The notes beneath the pieces were generated by a model. It was not told where the DNA came from and did no database searches. It saw only the letters and a list, made by a program, of their open reading frames with translations. 64,000 bases of DNA from Anolis sagrei (lineage: Eukaryota; Chordata; Lepidosauria; Squamata; Anolidae): assembly GCF_037176765.1 (NCBI RefSeq), contig NC_090034.1, forward strand, positions 19,290,375-19,354,374, in the 5' to 3' direction. Position numbers and translations under genes: made by a program. Positions 1 to 8,900 of this stretch are shown here, piece after piece; the stretch's first letter is position 1, and each line of letters opens with the position of its first letter.

Positions 1-520
1 CTTTGCATTGAAGGCTTGCCTCTGATTTCTTCTTTTGGGAAAGAATCCAGAATTTATTGCTGATGGGCAGAGAGTAGGGATTTAGTTCAACATATCAGTG
101 TAGCATCTCTTGCAAGCCTCGTATTTTTGTCCTATTCCCCAAACTTGTTACTTTGGACCGCATTCTTGTTTTACTGATTATAAACTCTTCTTCAGCACAT
201 CCCAGGGTTTCAAAACTGATTTCTACGGAGCCCTCTTTTAACTGTGAACTTGTACGCACCACCTAACAACAGTCAGACCAAGGTAGATCCTCTTAATCTA
301 CAGTGTACGCTGACCTATTTCAAAAAGTAATAACTTGTTTACAGCCTCTTTGTCGACTGTGCCAAATCCATGCGTAAACCAGTACCTAACTGCACTTCTA
401 GACGTTAACCAGTAGCCATGAAATGCATTTCCTGTGTTAATCAGTATTCTTAAAAATAAAATATTTATAATGGAACGTTTCCAGTTCTTTTCATCATGTT
501 AATAGGAATCAGTGTAGTAT
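1..520 (+). other. Possible 3' UTR of the upstream neighbour (ABAT expected)
   Basis: This stretch is not visibly repetitive and has no convincing open reading frame. An AATAAA-type signal sits near 455 in an AT-rich context. In human the gene on the far side of TMEM186 is ABAT, which converges on it, so a 3' UTR here would fit. No coding exon supports the idea, so this is inference from synteny only. Confidence 0.2.
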
Positions 521-560
521 AGTGGTTTGAGTGTTGGACCTGGACTTTAAAAGGTACATA
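505..560 (+). repeat. Fragment of a tRNA-like CORE/MIR-type SINE
   Basis: A box-A-like stretch (GTGTAGTATAGTGGTTTGAG) is followed by the 'GTTGGAC' motif typical of tRNA-headed SINEs. Only the head is visible and it decays into unrelated sequence. Confidence 0.4.
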
Positions 561-718
561 AATCTATCAGCACTCTTTCGACACATGGCTTATTTCATAC
601 TCCACTTTGGTCTTGAACGTTCCCATAAATCAACGCAGTTCCAAATTTGCAAGATCACATCCCAAATATGATTTTATCCTATGTAATAATTGGGTAAAAT
701 AAACATCTTATTCTAGAA

Positions 719-880
719 CAGTGGTTCCCAACCTGTGGTCTGTGGACCACCAGTGGTCCCTATGAACTAAAATATGGTCCGCGGCCTCACCATTACTACA
801 CCGTTGCAATGAGAGTGACTGGTCTTGTGAAACCCTCTTATAGTGCCGATACAACGGGGATGACAGGAGGGGAGAGGATG
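719..880. repeat. hAT-like terminal fragment
   Basis: It begins with the CAGTGGTTCCCAACCTGTGG terminus shared by several vertebrate hAT families. The matching right terminus was not found before 1190, so the element is broken or truncated. Short reading frames across it are not gene-like. Confidence 0.45.
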
Positions 881-1194
881 ACTACCCATGAAATGTGTGA
901 CAAGCCTCTTGACTGATGCTTCTCCTCCCTCCCCAAGCAGAGCCGTTCCATGTGGCGCCTGGAAGGAGGGGTACCTTGGTGTTTTCATTTTTAGGCCTGG
1001 GGTTATTTGGGGTGCCGATTCAGAAAACTATTGGATAGACAACATCAGCAGTAGATTATTACATATGGTTTTCTGTGGAAGAGCCAATGGTGACTACTGG
1101 ATGGCATTGGTTCTGTATCAGAAACTAGAGCTAATGTGGTCTATCCAATGCAATTTTCTGAATCAGCACCCCAAATAACCAAACCGCATCTAAA

Positions 1195-1390
1195 GTGGTG
1201 GTGCTCATCTCTAAGCCAAAGAGCCGGCATTGTCCGTAGACACCTCCAAGGTCATGTGGCCAGCATGACTGCATGGAGTGTCGTTACATTCCTGAAGAAG
1301 CAGTACCTATTGATCTGCTCTCATTTGCATGTTTTCGAACGGCTAGATTGGCAGAAGCTGGGCCTAACAGCAAGAGCTCACCTACTTAAC
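1195..1390 (-). repeat. Sauria-type tRNA SINE (family S1), partial
   Basis: It matches the body of the complete copy at 5028-5351 in reverse orientation, including the 'ACACCTCCAAGGTCATGTGG' block and the 'TTTGCATGTTTTCGAAC' block. The tRNA head and tail are missing. Confidence 0.8.
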
Positions 1391-1514
1391 TCGAGTCTAA
1401 TGCTCACCTTTTTTTGGCTAAATTACCTTGCCAATATGACACATTAGATTTGTGTCATATGGTGCTAAGTCAAAGCAAAAAAGGGAAGCTGCTTCAGGAG
1501 CCTCGTTAAGGAAC

Positions 1515-1680
1515 TTCATCTCTAATTTAATGGCTATGTCTCAATGCTATGTGATCCTGGGATTTGTCCTTTGGTGAAGCATCAGCATTCTTTGGCAAAA
1601 AAAAAGGCTCAAGACCTTGTGAAACGACAGCTCCTATGACTCCATAGCATTGAACCAAGACAATTCAAGTGGATTTGTTC
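1515..1680. repeat. Palindromic MITE-like repeat ('CAATGCTATG' family)
   Basis: Two inverted halves each carry the 'CTCAATGCTATG' / 'CATAGCATTGA' motif around a short purine-rich centre. The family recurs at 12185, 46895, 48715, 50180, 52615, 55420, 55620, 60055 and 63905. It looks like a non-autonomous DNA element, but the superfamily is not resolved. Confidence 0.5.
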
Positions 1681-2058
1681 TACGGCATAGATGCACCCCA
1701 AGGTTTTCCTTTCCATCGCTGGAAGCTTTGGTGTTCTGACACTTTTGTTTCCAAAGAAGGAATCCTAAGTAGGCAGCAACTGTAATACGGACAAATGACA
1801 AAGTGCACTTCTTGTTGCTGTGCATGACATTCGTCAGCAAATCTTTTTGTTTTTGTTTTGGGAGTTTGAAAATTTAGGTACTTATTCAATGGCACATTAG
1901 ACTTGAATAAATACAGTATATAACTATTGCAACCAGATTTATCTATGTTCAAAGACGGAAAAAATTACGAAGATGTGTGAATGAACGAAAATGGACCAAC
2001 TCGTAAAGCTGATGAAGGAGAAATCTCTAAATCAATATCCAGAAAGAAATGGGGCCTA

Positions 2059-2064
2059 TTTATT
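2059..2064 (-). terminator. TMEM186: Candidate polyadenylation signal of TMEM186
   Basis: The minus strand reads AATAAA about 75 bp beyond the TMEM186 stop codon. It is the nearest canonical hexamer downstream of the gene and would give a short 3' UTR of roughly 100 bases. Confidence 0.5.
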
Positions 2065-2139
2065 ACAAAGCAAAGATTAGATCTAATCATTATTGAATTA
2101 TAATTTTTTTAAAGTCCTATAGTAAATGTCTAAAAAACA

Positions 2140-2802
2140 TCACCCAAGTTCTCCAAACACTTTTGCAAACCCTTTTGGGTCCACAATATTCCCGAAGCGG
2201 AGGGAAAAATACAGAAACAGATCTTGGTTGTACTGCTGGAACTTCAGTAGCAGGTCGTTCCGGTTTTCGCCGACATCCCCCAAAGTCATCACCGTTTCCA
2301 CTGGGCAGCAGATGTCCTTCCTCTTGCCCCAGAAGGTCAAGTGTGAGACCTTTAGTAGCGTGTCATCCCCATTCAGGTACATCATGCCGACAATCCGCCG
2401 GAGGTAGAAGCTCATGCCGTAAAGCATGGCGGCAGCAAAGCAAGCGATGCCGGTGCAGTAGAGGCACTGGCTCTGAGGGACTTGGTTTTGCCAGTAAAGG
2501 ACCCAGATTGGAGGGAGAAGCAGGACAGTGAGCGACGTCTGCAGCAGTTTCAGCCTTGACAGAATCCGGCAAAAATGGATCCCGGGGAACCTGTAAATCA
2601 GCCGGAACTGATCCGAATGTTTGGAGATTGAGGTCTCCTTCTGAGTGTGAGATGAAACGCTGAGGCATTGAAATGGGACTGTTGGTCTCCGGAAGGAACG
2701 GAGCAGAACCCGATCTTCCTTGAAGCTCTGCAGATTCAATTTGCTTGGGCGACATCTCCTACAGCACGAGAACAAGGGAAAGCGGATAGCAAGGATCCCA
2801 GC
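2140..2802 (-). CDS. TMEM186: TMEM186, exon 2 (residues 2-221)
   Basis: This exon carries all but the first codon of transmembrane protein 186, a mitochondrial inner-membrane protein of the complex I assembly (MCIA) machinery. The best match to remembered human TMEM186 is the core around residues 61-220: 'SRLKLLQTSLTV' (human SRLKLAQTALTV), 'FYLRRIVGMMYLN', 'HLTFWGKRKD' and 'LRFGNIVD'. Two hydrophobic segments (about 88-106 and 116-135) sit either side of a short polar loop, as in the family. A pyrimidine tract and AG lie directly before 2802, so the in-frame ATG at 2814 is intronic and is not the start. Joined to the ATG at 5671-5673 the protein starts MAGILAIRF and has 221 residues, close to the usual length of about 213. 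The N-terminal 55 residues are arginine-rich and look like a mitochondrial presequence. Confidence 0.93.
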   Translation of the reverse strand, partial: AGILAIRFPLFSCCRRCRPSKLNLQSFKEDRVLLRSFRRPTVPFQCLSVSSHTQKETSISKHSDQFRLIYRFPGIHFCRILSRLKLLQTSLTVLLLPPIWVLYWQNQVPQSQCLYCTGIACFAAAMLYGMSFYLRRIVGMMYLNGDDTLLKVSHLTFWGKRKDICCPVETVMTLGDVGENRNDLLLKFQQYNQDLFLYFSLRFGNIVDPKGFAKVFGELG

Positions 2803-3180
2803 CTGGAAAAACAAACATACATTTCTGTATTAAACTATACATTCTTTCATACTAGGATTTCAACCACCGAACCCTTTTTCTGAAAAGCACCAAGCCAATG
2901 CCCCTTGTACTTCAAGATGTGGCTCTACCAGACTATAATCCCCAGCATCCAAAGGCCTCGGGGAGCCCAAGAGCATTTATTTATTTACTTACTTTTCTTT
3001 TCATCCTGCCTTTCTCCTAGTATAGGGACTCAAGGTGGCTAATGACAGATTGGGCACAAATTTAACAACATAACTGCACTGCAATTGGGGTTCGGGATGC
3101 AAACGGCAGGTTGTTTGGGATGCAGGCAGCAAGCAAGGTCCAACCACATTGGTCTCCCCTCCTTCCATCCATCCATCCAA
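2803..3180. other. TMEM186 intron 1, 3' part; little recognisable content
   Basis: This holds the acceptor of the TMEM186 intron followed by about 370 bp. A decayed L2-type tail may be present near 2985-3060 (motif 'CTCAAGGTGGCTAATGACA'). No exon is visible. Confidence 0.4.
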
Positions 3181-3400
3181 CTAAATATAATATAATATAT
3201 TGTATATACATATAATATTTGTAATATAATGTAATAAAATATAATACTACTACTAATAATAATACAATATTATAATTATAATTATATATATTTATATTAC
3301 ATGTAATATTACTAATAATATTACAATATAATGGTACAGTACAATACAGTAATTATAATATTGATATTGTCCTATGCTAACAATATAATATATTGTGTGT
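3180..3400. repeat. AT-rich low-complexity tract
   Basis: About 200 bp consist almost only of A and T, built from ATAAT, TATAAT and ACTAATAAT units, and run into a short (TG)n block near 3393. Confidence 0.8.
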
Positions 3401-3407
3401 GTGTATC

Positions 3408-3482
3408 TTTAAAGCCGCTCTGAGTCCCCTTCAGGGTGAGAAGAGCGGCATATAAATGTCGCAAATAAATAAATAAATAATA
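3408..3482 (+). repeat. L2/CR1-group LINE 3' terminus
   Basis: It has the 'CTGAGTCCCCTTCAGGGTGA' hairpin motif followed by 'GCGGCATATAAATG' and an (AAATA)n tail. Many copies in this window end the same way. Confidence 0.6.
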
Positions 3483-4020
3483 TATAGATGAACCAACTGG
3501 CATCCAGATAGAAAAATAAATAAAGAGGAGATATATGTAGCTTGCTTCTGCATCCAAAACCAGCTGCAGTCCATAGACAGACAGATGTTGACAGATATAT
3601 AGCTTTAGAGATAGATTAGATAAATAAGACACAAAAACATAGGTAAGATAAGATACATATTTTAGACAGATGTCTTTATTTAGATATCGATGGACAGGGA
3701 TGGCGGTCTTTAAATAGATACAGATCTTTAGATAAATAAAGAGAGGTATCTTTAGATAGATTACAGATAGACAGAGAAAAACAAATAGATATAGAGAGGT
3801 ATCATTATTTAGACAGATATAGCCATCTTTAAATCGATATAGATCTTTAGATAGATACATATAAATATCTTTATTTAGGTAGATAGCTTTAGACAGATAC
3901 ATATAGCGATCTTTAAATAGATACAGATCTTTAGATAGATTACAGAGATAAATAGATATATAGAGATATCCTTAGATAGATTGATAGATAGCTTTAGATA
4001 CATATCTATAGATAGACTGG
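3482..4020. repeat. Degenerate GATA-like minisatellite
   Basis: The block 'GATCTTTAGATAGAT', preceded by 'ATCTTTAAATAGATA', recurs near 3711, 3829, 3910 and 4491. The array continues in pieces at 4475-4545, 4835-4887 and 5375-5465, so other repeats were inserted into one long array. Long reading frames on the minus strand here are artefacts of the repeat. Confidence 0.75.
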
Positions 4021-4039
4021 CTGTCCCCTGCCATGCATT

Positions 4040-4300
4040 GCTGTGACCCAGTCTGTGTGTATGTGTTTTGTGTGTGTATATATGTATTTATGTGTTTGTA
4101 TATATTTGTGAATTTGTGTGTGTATGTATGTGTGTGCATGTGTATATGTATATATGTGTGTATGTATATGTATATATGTGTGTATGTATATGTATATATG
4201 TGTATATATGTGTGTGTTTGTGCACAGACGTGTGTGTGTGTGTATGAATGTGTGCATGAGTATATGTATATGAGTGTATGTGTATATGTATATATGGTGT
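4040..4300. repeat. (TG)n/(TATG)n microsatellite
   Basis: About 260 bp of alternating TG, TATG and TATATG units. The open frames on both strands follow from the simple repeat. Confidence 0.9.
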
Positions 4301-4304
4301 ATTT

Positions 4305-4474
4305 TTGGGGGTTTAAAGTCTGTTCCGCTGAGGTTGTGTGTGTGTGTGTTTAGGGGTGATGGACACTTGTTGGATTGTTAAGTGCATTGTGTCCAAATTT
4401 CGTGTCAATTCGTTCAGTGGTTTTTGAGTTATGTTAATCCCACAAAGTAACATTACATTTTTATTTATATATAG
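4305..4474 (+). repeat. Unclassified interspersed repeat, shared with 43985-44263
   Basis: The right 110 bp match 44136-44263, with shared blocks 'GTGATGGACACTTGTTGG', 'GTGGTTTTTGAGTTATG' and the end 'ACATTACATTTTTATTT'. Both copies stop at a TATAGAT-type motif. The family could be a Helitron or LINE tail; I cannot place it. Confidence 0.5.
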
Positions 4475-4544
4475 ATGGATAGATAGAGCCATCTTTAAAT
4501 AGATATAGATCTTTAGATAGATTATAGATAGAGACAAACAAATA

Positions 4545-4830
4545 GTTTTTGGGGTTTTTTGTCATGTCAGGAGTGGCTTGAGAAACTACAAGTCACTTCT
4601 GGTGTGAAAGAATTGGCTGTCTGCAAGGACGTTGCCTAGGGAACACCTGGATGATTTGATGTTTGTTTTTTTTAATCATCCTTGTGGGAGGCTTCTCTCA
4701 TGTCCCTGCATGAGGAGCTGGAGCTGATAGAGGGAGCTCCTCCGCCTCTCCCCGGATTCGAACTTGCAACCTGTGGGTCTTCGGTCCTGCCGGCACAGGG
4801 GTTTAACCCACTGCGCCACCGGGGGCTCCA
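4545..4830 (-). repeat. ACA-type tRNA SINE (family S2), near full length
   Basis: It reads in reverse from the tail 'GTCATGTCAGGAGTGGCTTG' to the tRNA head ending 'GCGCCACCGGGGGCTCC'. The box B region is intact ('GGATTCGAACTTGCAACC' in this orientation). It is inserted in the GATA-like array. Confidence 0.85.
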
Positions 4831-4887
4831 ACAAATAGATATAGGCAGATATCTTTAGATAGATAAATATCTTTGTTTAGATGAATA

Positions 4888-5015
4888 TCTGTGCATACGC
4901 AGAGTGCTTTTGAGCCAACCCTAATGACAATACTGTTTTATTGTTGCATATTTGTATATTTTAAGTTGTTATGTTTTTCATTGTGAGTATAATAATATAG
5001 TACAATATAATAATG
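4888..5015. repeat. 128-bp direct repeat, copy A
   Basis: It matches 5950-6077 over all 128 positions without a gap and with about six mismatches. Copy A lies upstream of the TMEM186/PMM2 promoter and copy B just inside PMM2 intron 1, exactly 1062 bp apart. I do not recognise the family. Confidence 0.85.
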
Positions 5016-5027
5016 GATATAGGGAGC

Positions 5028-5351
5028 CCCCGGTGGCGCAGTGGGTTAAAGCACTGAGCTGCTGAGCTTGTTGATCGAAAGGTCTCAGGTTCGATTCCGG
5101 GGAGCGGCGTGAGCTTCCGCTGTCAGCCCTAGCTTCTGCCAACCTAGCAGTTCGAAAACATGCAAATGTGAGTAGATCAATAGGTACCGCTCCGGCGGGA
5201 AGGTAACGGCGCTCCATGCAGTCATGCCGGCCACATGACCTTGGAGGTGTCTACGGACAACGCTGGCTCTTCGGCTTAGAAATGGAGATGAGCACCACAC
5301 CCCAGAGTCAGACATGACTGGACTTAATGTCAGGGGACTACCTTTACCTTT
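5028..5351 (+). repeat. Sauria-type tRNA SINE (family S1), full length
   Basis: It has the head 'GGGAGCCCCCGGTGGCGCAG', a box B-like 'GGTTCGATTCC', the long lizard-specific body and the tail 'CTACCTTTACCTTTAC'. It is well preserved, so fairly young. It lies in TMEM186 intron 1, upstream of PMM2. Confidence 0.9.
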
Positions 5352-5569
5352 ACTTAAGTAGGTATAAGTGGTCAGAACTTTAAGTAGGTATAAATAGAGA
5401 TATAGAACTTTAGAGAGATTGATAGATATAAATAGACAAATAAATAGATAGACAGATAGATCTCTCCAGAATGATAGGGAGGGAGAGAGGGAGAGAGGGC
5501 AGGGCCTTGCTTGCCTTCTGCATCCTCCCCAGTCCACTTCCTTGGCAGGAGCCAGGTTAAGCTTGCCCT

Positions 5570-5602
5570 CCAGGTGTTCCGGACTACAACTCCCACAATC
5601 CC
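5570..5602. promoter_or_regulatory. ZNF143/THAP11-like motif, possibly repeat-derived
   Basis: The stretch 'ACTACAACTCCCACAATCC' at 5583 fits the vertebrate ZNF143 (SBS) pattern ACTACAnnTCCCA. Together with the preceding 'CCAGGTGTTCCGG' it resembles the arm of the palindromic MITE family at 52773-52926, so it may derive from that repeat. It lies about 270 bp upstream of the PMM2 ATG. Confidence 0.4.
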
Positions 5603-5856
5603 TCCTGGTGGGGCCTGGTGGGGTTTCTAGCCTCCAGGCCCCGGGGGACTCCGCTCCGCAAGAGGATTACCATGAAGTCGGTGGCAAAGGCACGGAGGCC
5701 GCTTCTTGCCCCTCTTCGGGCCAGGCTCCGAGTGCGGCGCGGGGCTTCCTGGGCGCGGTGCCTGCCGGGAACTGTAGTCTTCCGGCCTTAAAGGGGCAGC
5801 AGGAAAAGGAAAAGGTGTCTGTGTGTGTGTGTCTCTCTCTCTCTTGCCAGGCGGCC
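5600..5856. promoter_or_regulatory. Bidirectional TMEM186/PMM2 promoter
   Basis: This GC- and CpG-rich stretch separates the divergent start codons (5673 minus, 5857 plus). At 5761-5785 the minus strand reads 'CCGGAAGACTACAGTTCCCG', an ETS site (CCGGAAG) abutting a ZNF143-type motif (ACTACAGTTCCC). No TATA box is visible. This fits a housekeeping pair. A (GT)n(CT)n run at about 5818-5846 ends in 'TTGCCAG' just before the PMM2 Kozak context. Confidence 0.8.
5671..5673 (-). CDS. TMEM186: TMEM186, exon 1: start codon only
   Basis: On the minus strand an ATG is followed at once by a splice donor (ATG|GTAATCC). Joined to the acceptor at 2802 it gives M-A-G-I-L-A-I-R-F, which fits the start of the human protein (MAALLRAV) in length and character. 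The intron between is 2868 bp. No other in-frame ATG exists at the start of exon 2 downstream of the acceptor. The assignment is from splice logic, without transcript evidence. Confidence 0.75.
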
Positions 5857-5928
5857 ATGGAGGGCAGCGACGGCGGGCGGGAGCTCTGTCTCTTCGACGT
5901 GGACGGCACCCTGACTGGGCCCCGGCAG
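5857..5928 (+). CDS. PMM2: PMM2 exon 1 (residues 1-24)
   Basis: It encodes [19 protein letters not shown] and ends at CAG|GTGGGA. The start has a good Kozak context (GCGGCCATGG), as in human. The nucleophile and general acid aspartates of DVDGT are here, and R23 matches human R21. Confidence 0.95.
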
Positions 5929-8900
5929 GTGGGAGGCCGCCAGAGTGCCTCTGTGCATACGCAGAGTGCTTTTGAGCCAACCCTAATGATCATACTGTTT
6001 TATTGATGCATATTGGTATATTTTAAGTTGTAATGTTTTTCGTTGTGAGTATAATAATATAGTACAATATAATAATGCATAATAATAATAATAATAATAA
6101 TAATAATTGTGTATTATATATTACATATATAATGTAATTACTAATAATATTGCTGTATAGAAAATACGCAGACCAGTTAGATATGATCTCACCAACATTC
6201 CTAGCGAATATACAGTGGAAGTGAAGAACAGATTTGAAGGACTAGATTTAGTAAACAGAGTCCCAGAAGAACTATGGACAGAAGTCCGCGACATTGTTCA
6301 GGAGGCGGCAACGAAGTACGTCCCAAAGAAAAAGAAAACCAAGAAGGCAAAATGGTTGTCTGCTGAGACACTGGAAGTAGCCCAAGAAAGGAGGAAAGCA
6401 AAAGGAAACAGGGATAAGGGGAGATATGCCCAGTCAAATGCGCAATTCCAGAGGTTAGCCAGAAGAGATAAGGAACTATTTTTAAATAAGCAATGCATGG
6501 AAGTGGAAGAAGACAACAGAATAGGAAGGACAAGAGACCTCTTCCAGAAAATTAGAAACATTGGAGGTAAATTTCAGGCAAAAATTGGTATGATAAGAAA
6601 CAAAGATGGCAGGGACCTAACAGAAGCTGAAGAGATCAAGAGAAGGTGGCGAGACTATACAGAAGATCTGTACAGGAAGGATAATAATATCGAGGATAGT
6701 TTTGATGGTGTGGTGAATGAATTAGAACCAGACATCCTGAGGAGTGAGGTGGAATGGGCCTTAAGAAGCATTGCTAACAACAAGGCAGCAGGAGACGAGG
6801 GGATCCCAGCTGAACTGTTTAAAATCTTAAAAGATGATGCTGTCAAGGTGATGCATGCCATTTGCCAGCAAATATGGAAAACACAAGAATGGCCATCAGA
6901 CTGGAAAAAATCAACTTATATCCCCATACCAAAAAAGGGAAATGCGAAAGACTGCTCCAACTTCCGTACAGTGGCCCTTATTTCTCATGCCAGTAAGGTA
7001 ATGCTCAAGATCCTGCAAGGAAGACTCCAGCAATACATGGAGCGAGAGTTGCCAGATGTTCAAGCTGGGTTTAAAAAGGCAGAGGAACGAGAGACCAGAT
7101 TGCCAATATCTGCTGGATAATGGAGAAAGGCAGGGAGTTTCAGAAAAACATCTATTTTTGCTTCATTGACTACTCTAAAGCCTTTGACTGTGTGGATCAT
7201 AATAAATTGTGGCAAGTTCTTAGTGGGATGGGCATCCCAAGCCACCTTGTCTCTCTCCTGAGGAATCTGTACAAGGACCAAGTAGCAACAGTCAGAACTG
7301 ACCACGGAGGAACAGACTGGTTCAAGATTGGGAAAGGCGTACGGCAAGGCTGCATCCTCTCACCCAACCTTTTTAACTTGTATGCAGAATACATCATGCG
7401 ATGTGCGGGGCTTGATGAATGCAAAGCTGGGGTGAAAATTGCTGGAAGAAACATTAACAACCTCAGATATGCAGATGACACCACTTTGATGGCCGAAAGC
7501 GAGGAGGAGCTGAGGAGCCTTCTAATCAAGGTGAAAGAAGAAAGCGCAAAAGCCGGGTTGCAGCTAAACATCAAAAAAACCAAGATTATGGCAACAAGAA
7601 TGATTGACAACTGGGAAATAGAGGGAGAAAATGTGGAGGCCGTGACAGACTTTGTATTTCTAGGTGCAAAGATTACTGCAGATGCAGACTGTGGCCAGGA
7701 AATCAGAAGACGCTTCCTTCTTGGGAGGAGAGCAATGTCCAGTCTCGATAAAATAGTAAAGAGCAGAGACATCAGACTGGCAACAAAGATCCGCCTAGTC
7801 AAAGCCATGGTATTCCCTGTAGTAACCTACGGATGTGAGAGCTGGACCTTAGGGAAGGCTGAGCGAAGGAAGATTGATGCTTTTGAACTGTGGTGTTGGA
7901 GGAAAGCTCTGAGAGTGCCTTGGACTGCGAGAAGATCCAACCAGTCCATCCTCCAGGAAATAAAGCCCGACTGCTCACTAGAGGGAAGGATACTAGAGAC
8001 AAAGTTGAAGTACTTTGGCCACATCATGAGGAGACAGGAAAGCCTAGAGAAGACAATTATGCTGGGGAAAGTGGAAGGCAAAAGGAAGAGGGGCCGACCA
8101 AGGGCAAGATGGATGGATGGCATCCTTGAAGTGACTGGACTGATTTTGAAGGAGCTGGGGATGGTGACGGCCGACAGGGAGCTCTGGCGTGGGCTGGTCC
8201 ATAAGGTCACGAAGAGTCGGAGACGACTGAACGAATGAACAACAACAATAGTATAGTACAAAATAATATAGAATCATAATATTGCTATATAATACTAATA
8301 TATTAAATAATAGCCTCTAGTAGTGCAGCGGGTTAAACCGCTGAGCTGTGGAACTTGCTGACCAAAAGGTTGGTGGTTCGAATCCGTGAAGCGGGGTGAG
8401 CTCCTGCTGTTAGGCCCAGCTTCCGCCAACCTAAAAAAAAAAGGTAAAGGTAAAGGTAGTCCCCTGACATTAAGTCCAGTCATGCCTGACTCTGGGATGT
8501 GGTGCTCATTTCCATTTCTAAGCCGAAGAGCCAGCGTTGTCCGTAGACACCTCCAAGGTCATGTGGCCGGCATGACTGCATGGAGCGCCGTTACCTTACC
8601 ACCGGAGCGGTACCTATTGATCTACTCACATTTGCATGTTTTCGAACTGCTAGGTTGGCAGAAGCTAGGGCTGACAGCGGAAGCTCACGCCACTCCCCGG
8701 GATCGAACCTGCGACCTTTCGATCAACAAGCTCAGCAGCTCAGTGCTTTAACCCACTGCGCCACCGGGGGCTCCGGTGCACCGCCAACCTAGCAGTTTGA
8801 AAACATGCAAATGAGAGCAGATCAATAGGTACTGCTTCTGCAGGAATGTAATGACACTCCATGCAGTCATGCTGGCCACATGACCTTGGAGGCGTCTACG

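Noticed and set aside
505-560. tRNA gene
   Set aside because: Only a box-A-like stretch is present; no cloverleaf or box B at the right spacing, so it is a SINE fragment.
2803-2814. ATG at 2814 as the TMEM186 start (MFFQAG...)
   Set aside because: It lies upstream of a clear pyrimidine tract and AG acceptor at 2803-2804, and the real start is supplied by the ATG|GT exon at 5671-5673.
3372-4353. Long frames on both strands (176 and 106 codons)
   Set aside because: They come from GATA-like and TG/TATG repeats and show only low-complexity residues.
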